From assembly GCF_004168255.1 (NCBI RefSeq), contig NZ_SEWG01000001.1, forward strand, positions 124,001 to 188,000: a stretch of DNA of 64,000 nucleotides, in the 5' to 3' direction. Within the stretch, counting starts at the first letter, position 1. Every line of letters begins with the position of its first letter. The translations under genes and the position numbers were made by a program. This document shows positions 8,744-17,920 of this stretch, one piece after another. Source of the DNA: Mucilaginibacter terrigena (GTDB lineage: Bacteria; Bacteroidota; Bacteroidia; Sphingobacteriales; Sphingobacteriaceae). Under the pieces are notes generated by a model. That model was not told the origin of the DNA. It searched no databases and saw only the letters and a program-made list of their open reading frames with translations.

Positions 8744-10642
8744 TTGAAAAGAAGCCTATTCATACTTTATTTATGTTTTGCCGTTTTCTCTTTGCAGGCG
8801 CAAACCACTTTAACCGTTAATAAAAGTGTTAAGCAACATAAATTTATACTGAACGAGGTTGGCTACCTGGAAGACAGCAGCAACCGGTTAACCTTTGCGG
8901 ATATTAGAAAAGCCACCCCCGGCGCATTTAAAATAAACCACACCCATTATCCTAATAATGTAAATACGGGTTCAACCTACTGGTTCCGCGTTAAAATTAA
9001 ATTCGACGAAACGCTTGATAACAACAGCATCATTGAGTTTTTTGACCAGACCACTGATGAAGTAACCGCTTACATGCCCGATATGGAAGGGAACTATATC
9101 GCGACAGCTTCGGGTGCAAAGCTTAAATTTGATAACAGGCTTTATCATCACAAAAACTTCGAATTTTTAATAAAAGACACCCGCAAGGGCGAGTATACCT
9201 ACTACTTTAAAGTAAAGTCGCGGAATTTGGTTACCGTGATTATCGTTTACCGTACGCTTGATTACTTTGTACGTTACGCGCTGAACGAGTACTTGTGGTA
9301 CGGTCTGTTCTATGGCATGATACTGATATTTTGCTTCCACAACCTATTGATGTTCCTGGCCGTAAGGCGAAAGCAATACCTGTATTATGTCTTTTATGTA
9401 TTAAGTGTTGGCTTTTACGAAATGAGCGCCGATGGTATAGCCTTCCAGTACTTATGGCCAGGCATGCCGTTGTTAAATACCTATGGTAACGGCATAGCGC
9501 TGTATCTTACAAGCTTTTTCGCACTTATATTCAGCAAGCAGCTTTTACAGGTAAAACAAAAATCGCCAGGGTTTAATAAGCTTATAAATACAGTACTTGC
9601 TGCAAGAACAGTTTACTTCTTGTATTGCCTGCTCTTAAGCCCGTCATTGTTTGTTTACAAGTTTGTTGAGGTTATCCCACTCTCGATCGTATTTATTACA
9701 GGATTGCACATTTACCGTAAAGGGTTTAAGCCCGCCAGGTTTTTTGTATTGGCATATTCTTTTCTGTTTGTTGGTTTTATGATCAGGGCGCTTCGTGCGC
9801 TTGGCTATACTTATTTTTTGCCGGCGTCTGTAAGCTATTACAGCTTAAGCCTTTGTTTTATTATCGAGATGGTTTTATTGTCGTTTGCCATTGGCGACCA
9901 GGTGCGGATATTGCGGCGGGAAAAGGATGCCGCCAACGCAGAAACCATCCGCCAGATGAAGCTGAACAGCCAGTTGAAGGATTCTATAAACCTTGAGCTT
10001 GAGCAACAGGTACAGGTAAGGACAAGGGAGGTAGTTGAAAAATCAAACGAGATACTCGGGCAAAACAGTATCATCGAGAATCAGAACAAACTGTTAGTAA
10101 CTGTTAACAAGCAATTAGAAGCGCAGGCCGGCGAAATACTAAGGATGAATGTATTGCTTGAAAAGGATAATGTGCAGTTAAAAACCAACATAGGGAAGGT
10201 AAGCGAATCGAGGGCTTTATCCGCCGAAATGGATTTTAAAGAATTTAGTGCCGAGTATCCCGACCAGGAAACCTGTTTTAAATTTTTAGCTGCTTTAAAA
10301 TGGAAGGATGGATATATATGTACCCGTTGCCAAAACACTACGTACTGCGCAGGCAGGTTGCCGCATAGCCGCCGTTGCACTAAATGCAGCTACGAAGAAT
10401 CGGCCCTGCACAATACCATTTTTCAAAATAACCGCATCCCTATAAATAAGGCGTTTTATTTAACTTATTTAATTTACTGCACAAACGGTAGTATCTCATC
10501 ACATCAACTTGCCGAGCGGCTCAGTATAAGGCAAAGTACCTGCTGGACCTACGCCATCCGTATTAAAAAAGTTATGCAGGAAAAGAAACGTTCAAAAAAG
10601 AAAACCGACCAACAGCAAGGCTGGAGCACACTGGTCGTTTAA
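8744..10642 (+). CDS. 7TMR-DISM receptor fused to IS1595-type zinc ribbon and HTH (regulator 1)
   Basis: A predicted membrane-bound transcription factor of 632 residues. In order: signal peptide 1-20; periplasmic 7TMR-DISMED2 jelly-roll (~25-165), a family predicted to bind carbohydrate; seven membrane helices (~180-385); cytoplasmic coiled coil (~390-490); then a domain like the transposase zinc ribbon of IS1595 (Y-P-D-Q-E-T-C-F-K-F-L, Cys526-x2-Cys529 and Cys545-x2-Cys548), followed by the N-T-I-F-Q-N and L-S-I-R-Q-S-T-C-W helices that form the transposase HTH. No DDE catalytic domain follows. TTG 8744 is chosen because it follows acaggag and starts a perfect signal peptide; TTG 8711 would spoil it. 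The gene opens the beta-glucan locus and has a paralogue at 20060. Confidence 0.85.
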   Translation: MKRSLFILYLCFAVFSLQAQTTLTVNKSVKQHKFILNEVGYLEDSSNRLTFADIRKATPGAFKINHTHYPNNVNTGSTYWFRVKIKFDETLDNNSIIEFFDQTTDEVTAYMPDMEGNYIATASGAKLKFDNRLYHHKNFEFLIKDTRKGEYTYYFKVKSRNLVTVIIVYRTLDYFVRYALNEYLWYGLFYGMILIFCFHNLLMFLAVRRKQYLYYVFYVLSVGFYEMSADGIAFQYLWPGMPLLNTYGNGIALYLTSFFALIFSKQLLQVKQKSPGFNKLINTVLAARTVYFLYCLLLSPSLFVYKFVEVIPLSIVFITGLHIYRKGFKPARFFVLAYSFLFVGFMIRALRALGYTYFLPASVSYYSLSLCFIIEMVLLSFAIGDQVRILRREKDAANAETIRQMKLNSQLKDSINLELEQQVQVRTREVVEKSNEILGQNSIIENQNKLLVTVNKQLEAQAGEILRMNVLLEKDNVQLKTNIGKVSESRALSAEMDFKEFSAEYPDQETCFKFLAALKWKDGYICTRCQNTTYCAGRLPHSRRCTKCSYEESALHNTIFQNNRIPINKAFYLTYLIYCTNGSISSHQLAERLSIRQSTCWTYAIRIKKVMQEKKRSKKKTDQQQGWSTLVV

Positions 10643-10843
10643 ACCACAGAATTATAAAAAAATTTATTTAAACGAATATGTGAATGCCAAACGGCATTGA
10701 TTTCATTTTTTAAAACGATGGAAATTTTGATGAAGAAATTCACCAAAGGCAGGGTATTTGAACACCTTGGTATATAACTGGTTCAAATAATTTTATAAGC
10801 AAGTCTACAACAAAACTTACTGTTTTTTTATTTTAAAGCCTCT

Positions 10844-10913
10844 TTTCTACGAAAACGTTATCGTAAAAAATAAGCCGGCAGCAATCTGGTTTACTCAAAC
10901 GTTTTCGTAGAAA
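10844..10913. promoter_or_regulatory. Paired palindromic operator-like sites upstream of GH2 gene
   Basis: Two palindromes centred on AACGTT lie 44 bp apart: TACGAAAACGTTATCGTA (10848-10865) and TACTCAAACGTTTTCGTA (10892-10909). Together they also make a perfect 16-bp inverted repeat (10844-10859 against 10898-10913). The shape and the central A-A-C-G-T-T resemble LacI/GalR-family operators. No LacI-type gene is in the window. The GH2 start lies ~110 bp downstream. Apart from this, the 380-bp gap between 10642 and 11023 shows nothing I recognise. Confidence 0.6.
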
Positions 10914-11022
10914 TATATCTGCGGTTTAGCTAAACTTAACTCATTTACATCGTATAATTGATATGAAATGTACCTGATTAACCAATTACAGGCAGCAATT
11001 AGCAAATTTAACTAAGCCAATT

Positions 11023-13773
11023 ATGAGAATAATGCCTTTAAACAGGTTGCTAATATATGTGTTGATGCTTTTTAAGCTGCGGGAGTTGCTATACAATAAA
11101 ACTTACTTAAAGAGTGTGCTGTATACCTTGCTTTTGACCAGTACATTATGCGGGAAAGCTTATTCACAATCGCGCCTGGTTACAGGGTTCAATAAGGGTT
11201 GGCTATTCACTAAAGATAATTTTGAACCCGGGGCCAAAAATCCGGAAATAGGGTGGCAGCAGGTTAGCATACCACATACCTGGAACGCTAATGATGTGAT
11301 GGACGACAAACCCGGCTATTATCGCGGAGCCTGCTGGTACGTTAAAAACCTAACTGTACAAAGCGCGTCGCTTCAAAAAAAACTGTATCTGTATATTAAT
11401 GGGGCAAACCAGGTTACAGATGTTTATGTAAACGGGCATAAGGCAACAACCCATATTGGCGGATATACCCGTTTTTGTGTTGAGCTTAACAGTTATTTAC
11501 GCCCCGGCACAAATAACCAGATAGCTTTAAGAGTAGACAACAGTTTTAACGAAGACATACCCCCGCTTACGGCTGATTTCACCTTTTTTGGTGGTCTGTA
11601 CCGTGATGTTGAACTGACTGCCGTTAATAACACCCACTTTAGCTTAAATAAGGCTGCTAACGGCGTATTTATAACTACGCCAAGGGTATCTGCAACAAAA
11701 GCTTTAGTAAGCGTACAAGGCAGGATAAATAACGAACAAGGGATTTCAAAAAAGTTGCGCGTAGTAGCAGAGATTACAGGTAGTAATGGAAAACAGGTTG
11801 CGCATAGGGCAACTGTTATTAACATGATTAACAAAGGCAGCGATTTTAAAATATCCCTGCCCGAAATAGCCAATCCGCACTTGTGGGCACCGGAAGATCC
11901 TTACCTGTATAAAGTAACATGCAGCATAATCGATGTACTGTCGGGGAAGGTGTTAGACCGGGTTACAAATAACCTTGGGCTGCGTTGGTATAAGTTTGAT
12001 GCTGAAAAAGGTTTTTTTCTGAACGATAAGCCATACAAGCTAATAGGGGCAAGCCGCCATCAGGATTTTGAGGGGCTTGGTAATGCTTTGCCGGATAGCT
12101 ACCACAAACGCGATGTGTTACTGCTAAAGAAAATGGGCGGTAATTTTTTGCGTGTGGCCCACTATCCGCAGGATAAAAGTGTTTTGGATGCCTGCGATAG
12201 CCTGGGCATTTTAGCCTCGGTAGAGATCCCGGTTGTAAATGCCATTACCGAAACCGACGCTTTTACCCGCAACAGCAAGAATATGCTGGTAGAAATGATA
12301 AGGCAAAATTTTAACCACCCCAGTATTATTATATGGGCCTACATGAACGAGGTATTACTAAAACCCGAATTTGGTAACGATAAACCACGCCAGGCGGTAT
12401 ATTTTAAAAACGTGAGGGACCTTGCAGCGCAACTGGACAGCCTTGCAAGGATAGAAGACCCATCGAGATATACCATGATAGCCTGCCATGGCGATTACAA
12501 CAGGTATAAGCAGGTTGGGCTGATAGATATACCTATGCTAATAGGCTGGAACTTATACCAGGGATGGTATGGCGGCAAAACAGAAGATTTTGCAAAGTTT
12601 TTAGATAAATTTCATGCCGGGTACCCCAAACTGCCCATGCTGGTGACCGAATATGGCGCCGATGCTGATGCCAGGATCCGGTCGCTTAGCCCTGAACGGT
12701 TCGATAAAAGCATTGATTATGCTGTTGATTTCCACAGGGTTTATTTAAAGGCGATGCAAAGCCGGCCATTTGTTACCGCCGGCATAATATGGAACCTGGC
12801 TGATTTCAGTTCGGAAGAAAGGGCCGAAACAACACCGCATATAAATGCAAAGGGTTTACTTACCCAAAACAGGCAGCCAAAAGATGTTTATTTTTTTTAC
12901 CAGGCCAACCTGCTCAAAACCCCATTTTTAAAAATATCCAACTGGGCTTACCCAACGGGCCTGGCCGATAGCCTTGATCACAACATATGCACGCAGCCAT
13001 TAACCGTTTTTTCCAATTTATCGCAAGTTTCGATTAAAGTGAATGGCAAAAACCTGGGCACTAAATCAACCGCGGATGGGATGGCTGTTTGGAACGTACC
13101 ATTTTTAAATGGCAGAAACATTATAGAAGCATCAGGCAACGCCGATGGTAGTACGATCAGGGACCGGTCTGTCGTCGGTTTTAGTTTAATACCCACCAAT
13201 TTGCCCGCGGCAAAAGTTACAGATATAAAGATAAATGCCCTTTTAGGTTCAAAACGGCAATTTATTTCGAAGGATGGTACGGTATGGTTGCCGGCCCAGC
13301 CTTATGTAAAGGGAAGTTTTGGGTTTACGGGCGGCGAGCCTTACAAACTCAAAGGGAATAACCGGCTAAGCTACGGTACCGACCGCAACATAAATTTAAC
13401 CGACGACGACCCTGTTTACCAAACCCAGCAGGTGGGGATACAGTCATTTCACTTTGATGTACCCGATGGGGAGTACCAGCTTACCCTGCACTTTGCCGAA
13501 CTTACCACAAATAACCCTGCAGGCGCGCTTGCCTATAACCTGGATAATAATGCTAATAAGCAGGCCCTGGATGATAGGGTATTTACTGTTGAAGTGAACC
13601 AAGAACCTGTTTTAAGTAATTTTAGCATCGCACCAAAATATGGAGTTTTAACCGCGGGCAGCCATAAGTCCACCATTTTGGCAACCGGCCATAGGGGTAT
13701 AAACATTCTATTTACTCCCATAACAGGCCAGGCCGTTTTAAATGCGATACAACTTACGGGCCTTAAAAATTAA
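11023..13773 (+). CDS. Glycoside hydrolase family 2 enzyme with C-terminal malectin domain
   Basis: A 916-residue exported enzyme: signal peptide ending ...A-Y-S-Q-S, sugar-binding jelly roll (~50-210), Ig-like domain (~215-320), TIM barrel (~325-650), an Ig-like stretch, then a malectin-type carbohydrate-binding domain (~740-915). The acid/base is Glu443 in A-Y-M-N-E and the nucleophile is Glu543 in L-V-T-E-Y-G-A. GH2 covers beta-galactosidase, beta-glucuronidase and beta-mannosidase activities, and sequence alone does not decide which. It stands between regulator 1 and susC of the same locus and likely trims side chains or oligosaccharides in the periplasm. ATG 11023 leaves an unusually long N-terminus; ATG 11065 is an alternative. 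Confidence 0.87.
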   Translation: MRIMPLNRLLIYVLMLFKLRELLYNKTYLKSVLYTLLLTSTLCGKAYSQSRLVTGFNKGWLFTKDNFEPGAKNPEIGWQQVSIPHTWNANDVMDDKPGYYRGACWYVKNLTVQSASLQKKLYLYINGANQVTDVYVNGHKATTHIGGYTRFCVELNSYLRPGTNNQIALRVDNSFNEDIPPLTADFTFFGGLYRDVELTAVNNTHFSLNKAANGVFITTPRVSATKALVSVQGRINNEQGISKKLRVVAEITGSNGKQVAHRATVINMINKGSDFKISLPEIANPHLWAPEDPYLYKVTCSIIDVLSGKVLDRVTNNLGLRWYKFDAEKGFFLNDKPYKLIGASRHQDFEGLGNALPDSYHKRDVLLLKKMGGNFLRVAHYPQDKSVLDACDSLGILASVEIPVVNAITETDAFTRNSKNMLVEMIRQNFNHPSIIIWAYMNEVLLKPEFGNDKPRQAVYFKNVRDLAAQLDSLARIEDPSRYTMIACHGDYNRYKQVGLIDIPMLIGWNLYQGWYGGKTEDFAKFLDKFHAGYPKLPMLVTEYGADADARIRSLSPERFDKSIDYAVDFHRVYLKAMQSRPFVTAGIIWNLADFSSEERAETTPHINAKGLLTQNRQPKDVYFFYQANLLKTPFLKISNWAYPTGLADSLDHNICTQPLTVFSNLSQVSIKVNGKNLGTKSTADGMAVWNVPFLNGRNIIEASGNADGSTIRDRSVVGFSLIPTNLPAAKVTDIKINALLGSKRQFISKDGTVWLPAQPYVKGSFGFTGGEPYKLKGNNRLSYGTDRNINLTDDDPVYQTQQVGIQSFHFDVPDGEYQLTLHFAELTTNNPAGALAYNLDNNANKQALDDRVFTVEVNQEPVLSNFSIAPKYGVLTAGSHKSTILATGHRGINILFTPITGQAVLNAIQLTGLKN

Positions 13774-14752
13774 GCCTCCATTTAAATTTAATGATGCCAT
13801 TTTGCAGCAAAGCGAGTTTTTATTGGTGTTTATAAAAAAGTGCCCGTTTAAGTCCATTTAGCAGGCCATTACACCCGTTAATTTATCGGGTGTGTTCCAT
13901 AGAATTGCTTGCAGGTTCTATTCAGTTTTATTGTAAGGATTTTTTCCGGTGACACAAATTCGATTGCCGCTGCTGCCAATCAGAAATAATCGTCAGCACT
14001 TAAGGTATGGATGTAGCTATTATGCAGATCTGAATCGGGGCATACAGCGACAAATATTAATTTCAACACGCCAAGTAATACCCAATTTTCATCCGGAAAC
14101 ATTCAGATTTTACCGGAAAAAAACTCAATTTTTTTCAAAAAATCAACTCCAAAAATCGCTTATTTATGCCGAAACCGGGCAGAATAAATTCAGGTATTTG
14201 CCGGCAATTTCATAAACGCGCGTTTCTAAACCCTTTGTTGGGTTTAGTAGTAATTTATGAGTTGTCAACCCGCCAAAATATTGATAAAAATCTCCCATTT
14301 GAGGTGTTTTTTTGGCCGAAAACAGCCCATTTCTATCTCTTTTTTCCTGTTGTTTTCGGGGTGATTTTTTTTCAAATTTTTTTCAAATTTTTTCATTGTT
14401 CAGTAAGCGTATCACCTGCAAATGGGCTTATCAGTTATGTATGCCTAATTGCTGCATAAACAACGTTTTATGTGTATCACCTATTGCGATTTTATCGTAT
14501 CAGAAAATATTTAAATGTCTAATTATCAATTAATTATAACGTTTAATCTATTGCAAAAACCACATGTACAAACTATGTTTACCAGGCCAATAATTACTAT
14601 TTAACCAATTTAATTCCGGAGGATTTCACGATGAGGTAATCGCTTTTATTGCAGACATAATCTGCATAAGCATTTGGGCAAACCAGGTTTGCATTTTGCG
14701 CGGATTCCGGCAGCTGTGCTGCTTAATCAATTAAACACATTAATTACAAATT
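13774..14752. other. Long intergenic region between GH2 and susC
   Basis: 979 bp without a convincing gene; open frames at 13949 and 14166 have no start signal and no recognisable protein features. It holds a hairpin (CCGAAAAC at 14316-14323 with GTTTTCGG at 14352-14359) followed by a run of eight T, which may be a terminator, and three GTATCA sites at 14409, 14474 and 14497. The first of these belongs to the motif shared with the GH30 promoter region. The last ~250 bp before susC are AT-rich, as expected for a promoter and leader. Confidence 0.6.
14397..14416 (+). promoter_or_regulatory. Shared motif copy upstream of susC
   Basis: Contains AGTAAGCGTATCA, identical over 13 bp to one of the two copies upstream of the GH30 gene (22065-22084) and 16/20 over the longer motif. 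Two weaker copies ending in GTATCA follow at 14474 and 14497. It lies ~340 bp before the susC start. I infer a binding site for the 7TM/zinc-ribbon regulators of this locus. Confidence 0.5.
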
Positions 14753-17700
14753 ATGAAAAAAAGAATTACTCTAATTTTTGCTTTCCTTATAACAACGCTA
14801 ACGATGTCCTTTGCTCAGGATATTACAATTAAAGGAGTTGTTAAGGACAAACAGGGGTTGCCCATGCCGGGTGTAACTGTAAAAAATAAAACGGCTGCAA
14901 ACGGTACAATAACTGATGTTAACGGCGGCTACTCAATTACCGCTGCGGGCAATGCAATACTGTTATATAGCTTTATGGGCTATATAACCCAGGAGCAGCA
15001 GGTTGATGGCCGTACAACTATAAATGTTACTTTGGAAGATGACAGTAAGCAGCTTGCCGAAGTTGTGGTTATAGGTTATGGTACCCGTGCGGTTAAAGAC
15101 GTTACCGGCGCTATTACCAGTGTTAAAGCCGAAAAATTTGAAAATGACAACCCAACCAGTGTTGCAGATGTATTGCGTGGTTCGGTACCGGGGATATCAG
15201 TGGCGCTTAACACCTCTGCTAAAGGTGCTAAAACAGACGATTTTCAGGTTAGGGGGAAAGCGAGCCTTTCGGGCAATGTAAACCCACTGATAGTTTTAGA
15301 CGGGGTAATTTACTTTGGCGATATTGCAGATATTAACCCCAATGATATTGACAGGGTTGATGTGCTGCGCGACCCAAGCGCATTGGCAGTGTACGGTGCA
15401 CAGGCTGCCGGTGGTGTTGTAGCCATAACTACTAAAAAAGGTAAAAAAGGTGGGTCGGTTGTCACCTTGAATGCGAATGTAGGTGTTGCCCAATTACTCC
15501 AAAATCAAAAATTTTACCAGGGAGAGGACTTTCTTCACTGGCGCTCGGATGTGCAGCGAAGCGCTAACACAACCAAACCATACTATTTTTACAGCGACCC
15601 GCGTAACCTGCCGGATGGTGTTACTGTCGATCAGTTCTTATCAGGCGCTACAGGCGACCCTGTTGATGTTTATTTACAACGCCTAGGCCTTTTCCCTAAC
15701 GAAATTACCAACTACAAAGCCGGTAAAGTTACCGATTGGTCCAAGCTTATCTTTAGGGACGGCGTTCGGCAGGATTACACAGCAAGTTTATCAGGCAGGA
15801 GCGAAACTGTGAGCTATTATTTTTCGGGCAACTTTACCAATAACCAGAACCTGATACAAGGCGGCGATTATAATAACACCCGTTTCCGCGTAAACCTGGA
15901 AGGAAAGGCAGCCAAATTTTTAACAATAGGCGTAAATGCACAATTCTCGATGCGTGATGAAAGCAATTCAAGCAATCCATTCGGCGTTTCGGGATACGAC
16001 CTTCACCAGGCCGACTGGGGGCAGATCATCAATTCGTCACCATATGGCGACGTTTACAAACCCGACGGCAGTTTAACCCGTATTGATACTGATGATAGCG
16101 GCTTAAACCAGCGTAACCCATTCCTGGGTAACCGGTATAACGATAATGTTAGCAGGCAAAATGTTTTGTTTTCAACATTATTTGCAAAGGTTGATCTTCC
16201 TTTTGGCTTTAAATACACACTGAATTTCTCACCTCAGATCGAAGCATACCGTAACTTCTTTTTCAGGCCGGGCGAAAACCCCAACGAGATAGCTGTGAAC
16301 GGCCTTACAGGTACGGCCTACCGTTCGATGGAAGAGCGTTACCGGTATAACATCGATAATATTTTAAGCTGGAACAAAACATTTGGTATCCACACTTTTG
16401 ATGCAACCTTTTTGTTAAATAAAGAAAAATACCAAACCTGGTATACCCGTACAAATAACTCGCAGTTTAGCCCAAGCGATGTTTTAGGCTATCATAATAT
16501 TGGTGCAGGTACTTTGCCTGTTGAAAGCAGCGACGACCGCGTTTACAACGCCGATGCTATAATGGGCCGTGTAAACTATACCCTTTTAGGTAAGTATAAC
16601 TTTACCTTTACGGCACGAAGGGACGGTTTCTCGCCATTTGGCTTAACAAGGCCGCGCCAAAGCTACGCCGATGGTGCAGTAGCATGGACCTTCAGCGATG
16701 AGAAACTCTTTAAAAAGGATTTTTTTAAGTGGTTAAACTATGGTAAACTACGCTTTGGTTACGGATCGAACGGTAACCGGTTATCAAGCGGTACTGCCGA
16801 TCCAAGCCTTGCCCTGGCTATTATAAATGCATCAAAATATCCTACAGTTTCTAACGGGACCGCAACAAACAATAATACTATCCTGGTAGCATCGATGCAA
16901 AATAACCTGCTAACCTGGGAGCGTACAACAGGCCCCAACTTAGGGTTGGATTTTGCCATACTCAACAACCGCCTTAGCGGTTCGGTAGATGTGTACAATC
17001 GTAAAACAACCGGCCTGATAGTTAAACGCACCCTGCCACGAATTATGGGTTACACAATCCCCGATGTTTATACAAACATTGGTGAAGTAAATAATAAAGG
17101 TATCGAAGTATTGCTGGAAGGTAAGATCATCCAAAGCAAAAACTTTAACTGGAATGCGAGCGGCACATTTTACTTAAACCGCAACAAGCTTGTGCATTTG
17201 TATGGTTCATCAACCGCTACCGATGCCGGGGGTAACACAGTTACTGTTCCGGAAAAAGATGACATTGGTAACGGGTGGTTTATCGGGCGTGATATTGATG
17301 CCGTTTGGGATTACAATGTAAAAGGTGTTTGGCAAACTGCCGAGCTTGACGAAGCCAAGAAATACGGAGCATTACCTGGTGATTTTAAACTGGAGGACCG
17401 TACAGGCGACTTTAAATTTACCAACGATGATAAAGTTTTCAAAGGCTCAACCGCCCCAAAATTCAGCTGGTCGTTACGTAACGAGTTCAATTTCCTGAAG
17501 AATTTCGATTTTTCGTTTATGCTGGTATCAAGCATTGGGCAGTTAAGGCAATTTAACAATGCGGTTAACAACCCTGGCAGTGTAGGTAATGGCCGTATGA
17601 ATTCGTACGCGTTACCTTACTGGACACCTGATAACCCCATTAACGACTACGCGCGACTGAACTCAGGCTCGTCTGGCACAACTATCAACATATGGCGCAA

Positions 17701-17902
17701 AGCATCGTTTGTAAGGCTGCAAACAGTATCGTTAGGTTACACCTTTAGCCCCAATTTGATAAAACGCCTTGGTATGTCGAGCGCTAAGCTGTTTGTAAAT
17801 GCTACAAACGCCGCCGTTATGTCCGACTGGCCTCTTTGGGATCCGCAAAATAACGGCCCAACCCCAAGGTTTTTGGCAGCAGGATTTAACGTCACTTTTT
17901 AA
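14753..17902 (+). CDS. SusC-type TonB-dependent outer-membrane transporter (beta-glucan locus)
   Basis: A 1049-residue porin that imports oligosaccharides with energy from TonB. Signal peptide 1-21; carboxypeptidase-regulatory-like domain (~24-100, I-K-G-V-V-K-D-K-Q-G-L-P-M-P-G); plug domain (~110-230, starting V-I-G-Y-G-T-R-A-V-K-D-V-T-G-A); 22-strand barrel to the C-terminal ...F-N-V-T-F, with the typical final aromatic. There is no N-terminal STN/anti-sigma-interaction domain, so control is unlikely to go through a FecR-type relay. It is followed 18 bp later by its SusD partner. Substrate specificity is inferred only from the linked GH16/GH30 enzymes. Confidence 0.95.
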   Translation: MKKRITLIFAFLITTLTMSFAQDITIKGVVKDKQGLPMPGVTVKNKTAANGTITDVNGGYSITAAGNAILLYSFMGYITQEQQVDGRTTINVTLEDDSKQLAEVVVIGYGTRAVKDVTGAITSVKAEKFENDNPTSVADVLRGSVPGISVALNTSAKGAKTDDFQVRGKASLSGNVNPLIVLDGVIYFGDIADINPNDIDRVDVLRDPSALAVYGAQAAGGVVAITTKKGKKGGSVVTLNANVGVAQLLQNQKFYQGEDFLHWRSDVQRSANTTKPYYFYSDPRNLPDGVTVDQFLSGATGDPVDVYLQRLGLFPNEITNYKAGKVTDWSKLIFRDGVRQDYTASLSGRSETVSYYFSGNFTNNQNLIQGGDYNNTRFRVNLEGKAAKFLTIGVNAQFSMRDESNSSNPFGVSGYDLHQADWGQIINSSPYGDVYKPDGSLTRIDTDDSGLNQRNPFLGNRYNDNVSRQNVLFSTLFAKVDLPFGFKYTLNFSPQIEAYRNFFFRPGENPNEIAVNGLTGTAYRSMEERYRYNIDNILSWNKTFGIHTFDATFLLNKEKYQTWYTRTNNSQFSPSDVLGYHNIGAGTLPVESSDDRVYNADAIMGRVNYTLLGKYNFTFTARRDGFSPFGLTRPRQSYADGAVAWTFSDEKLFKKDFFKWLNYGKLRFGYGSNGNRLSSGTADPSLALAIINASKYPTVSNGTATNNNTILVASMQNNLLTWERTTGPNLGLDFAILNNRLSGSVDVYNRKTTGLIVKRTLPRIMGYTIPDVYTNIGEVNNKGIEVLLEGKIIQSKNFNWNASGTFYLNRNKLVHLYGSSTATDAGGNTVTVPEKDDIGNGWFIGRDIDAVWDYNVKGVWQTAELDEAKKYGALPGDFKLEDRTGDFKFTNDDKVFKGSTAPKFSWSLRNEFNFLKNFDFSFMLVSSIGQLRQFNNAVNNPGSVGNGRMNSYALPYWTPDNPINDYARLNSGSSGTTINIWRKASFVRLQTVSLGYTFSPNLIKRLGMSSAKLFVNATNAAVMSDWPLWDPQNNGPTPRFLAAGFNVTF

Positions 17903-17920
17903 AGTATAAAGAAACAGAAT

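Noticed and set aside
10200..10640. Zinc-ribbon and HTH match suggesting an IS1595 transposase or insertion sequence
   Set aside because: The segment is in frame with a seven-helix receptor, lacks the DDE catalytic domain and has no terminal repeats; the same holds at 21540-21960. It is a fused regulatory domain, not an element.
13949..14459. Two overlapping open frames (88 and 97 codons) in the GH2-susC gap
   Set aside because: Low-complexity Phe/Leu-rich translations over poly-T DNA, no ribosome binding site, no signal or family features.
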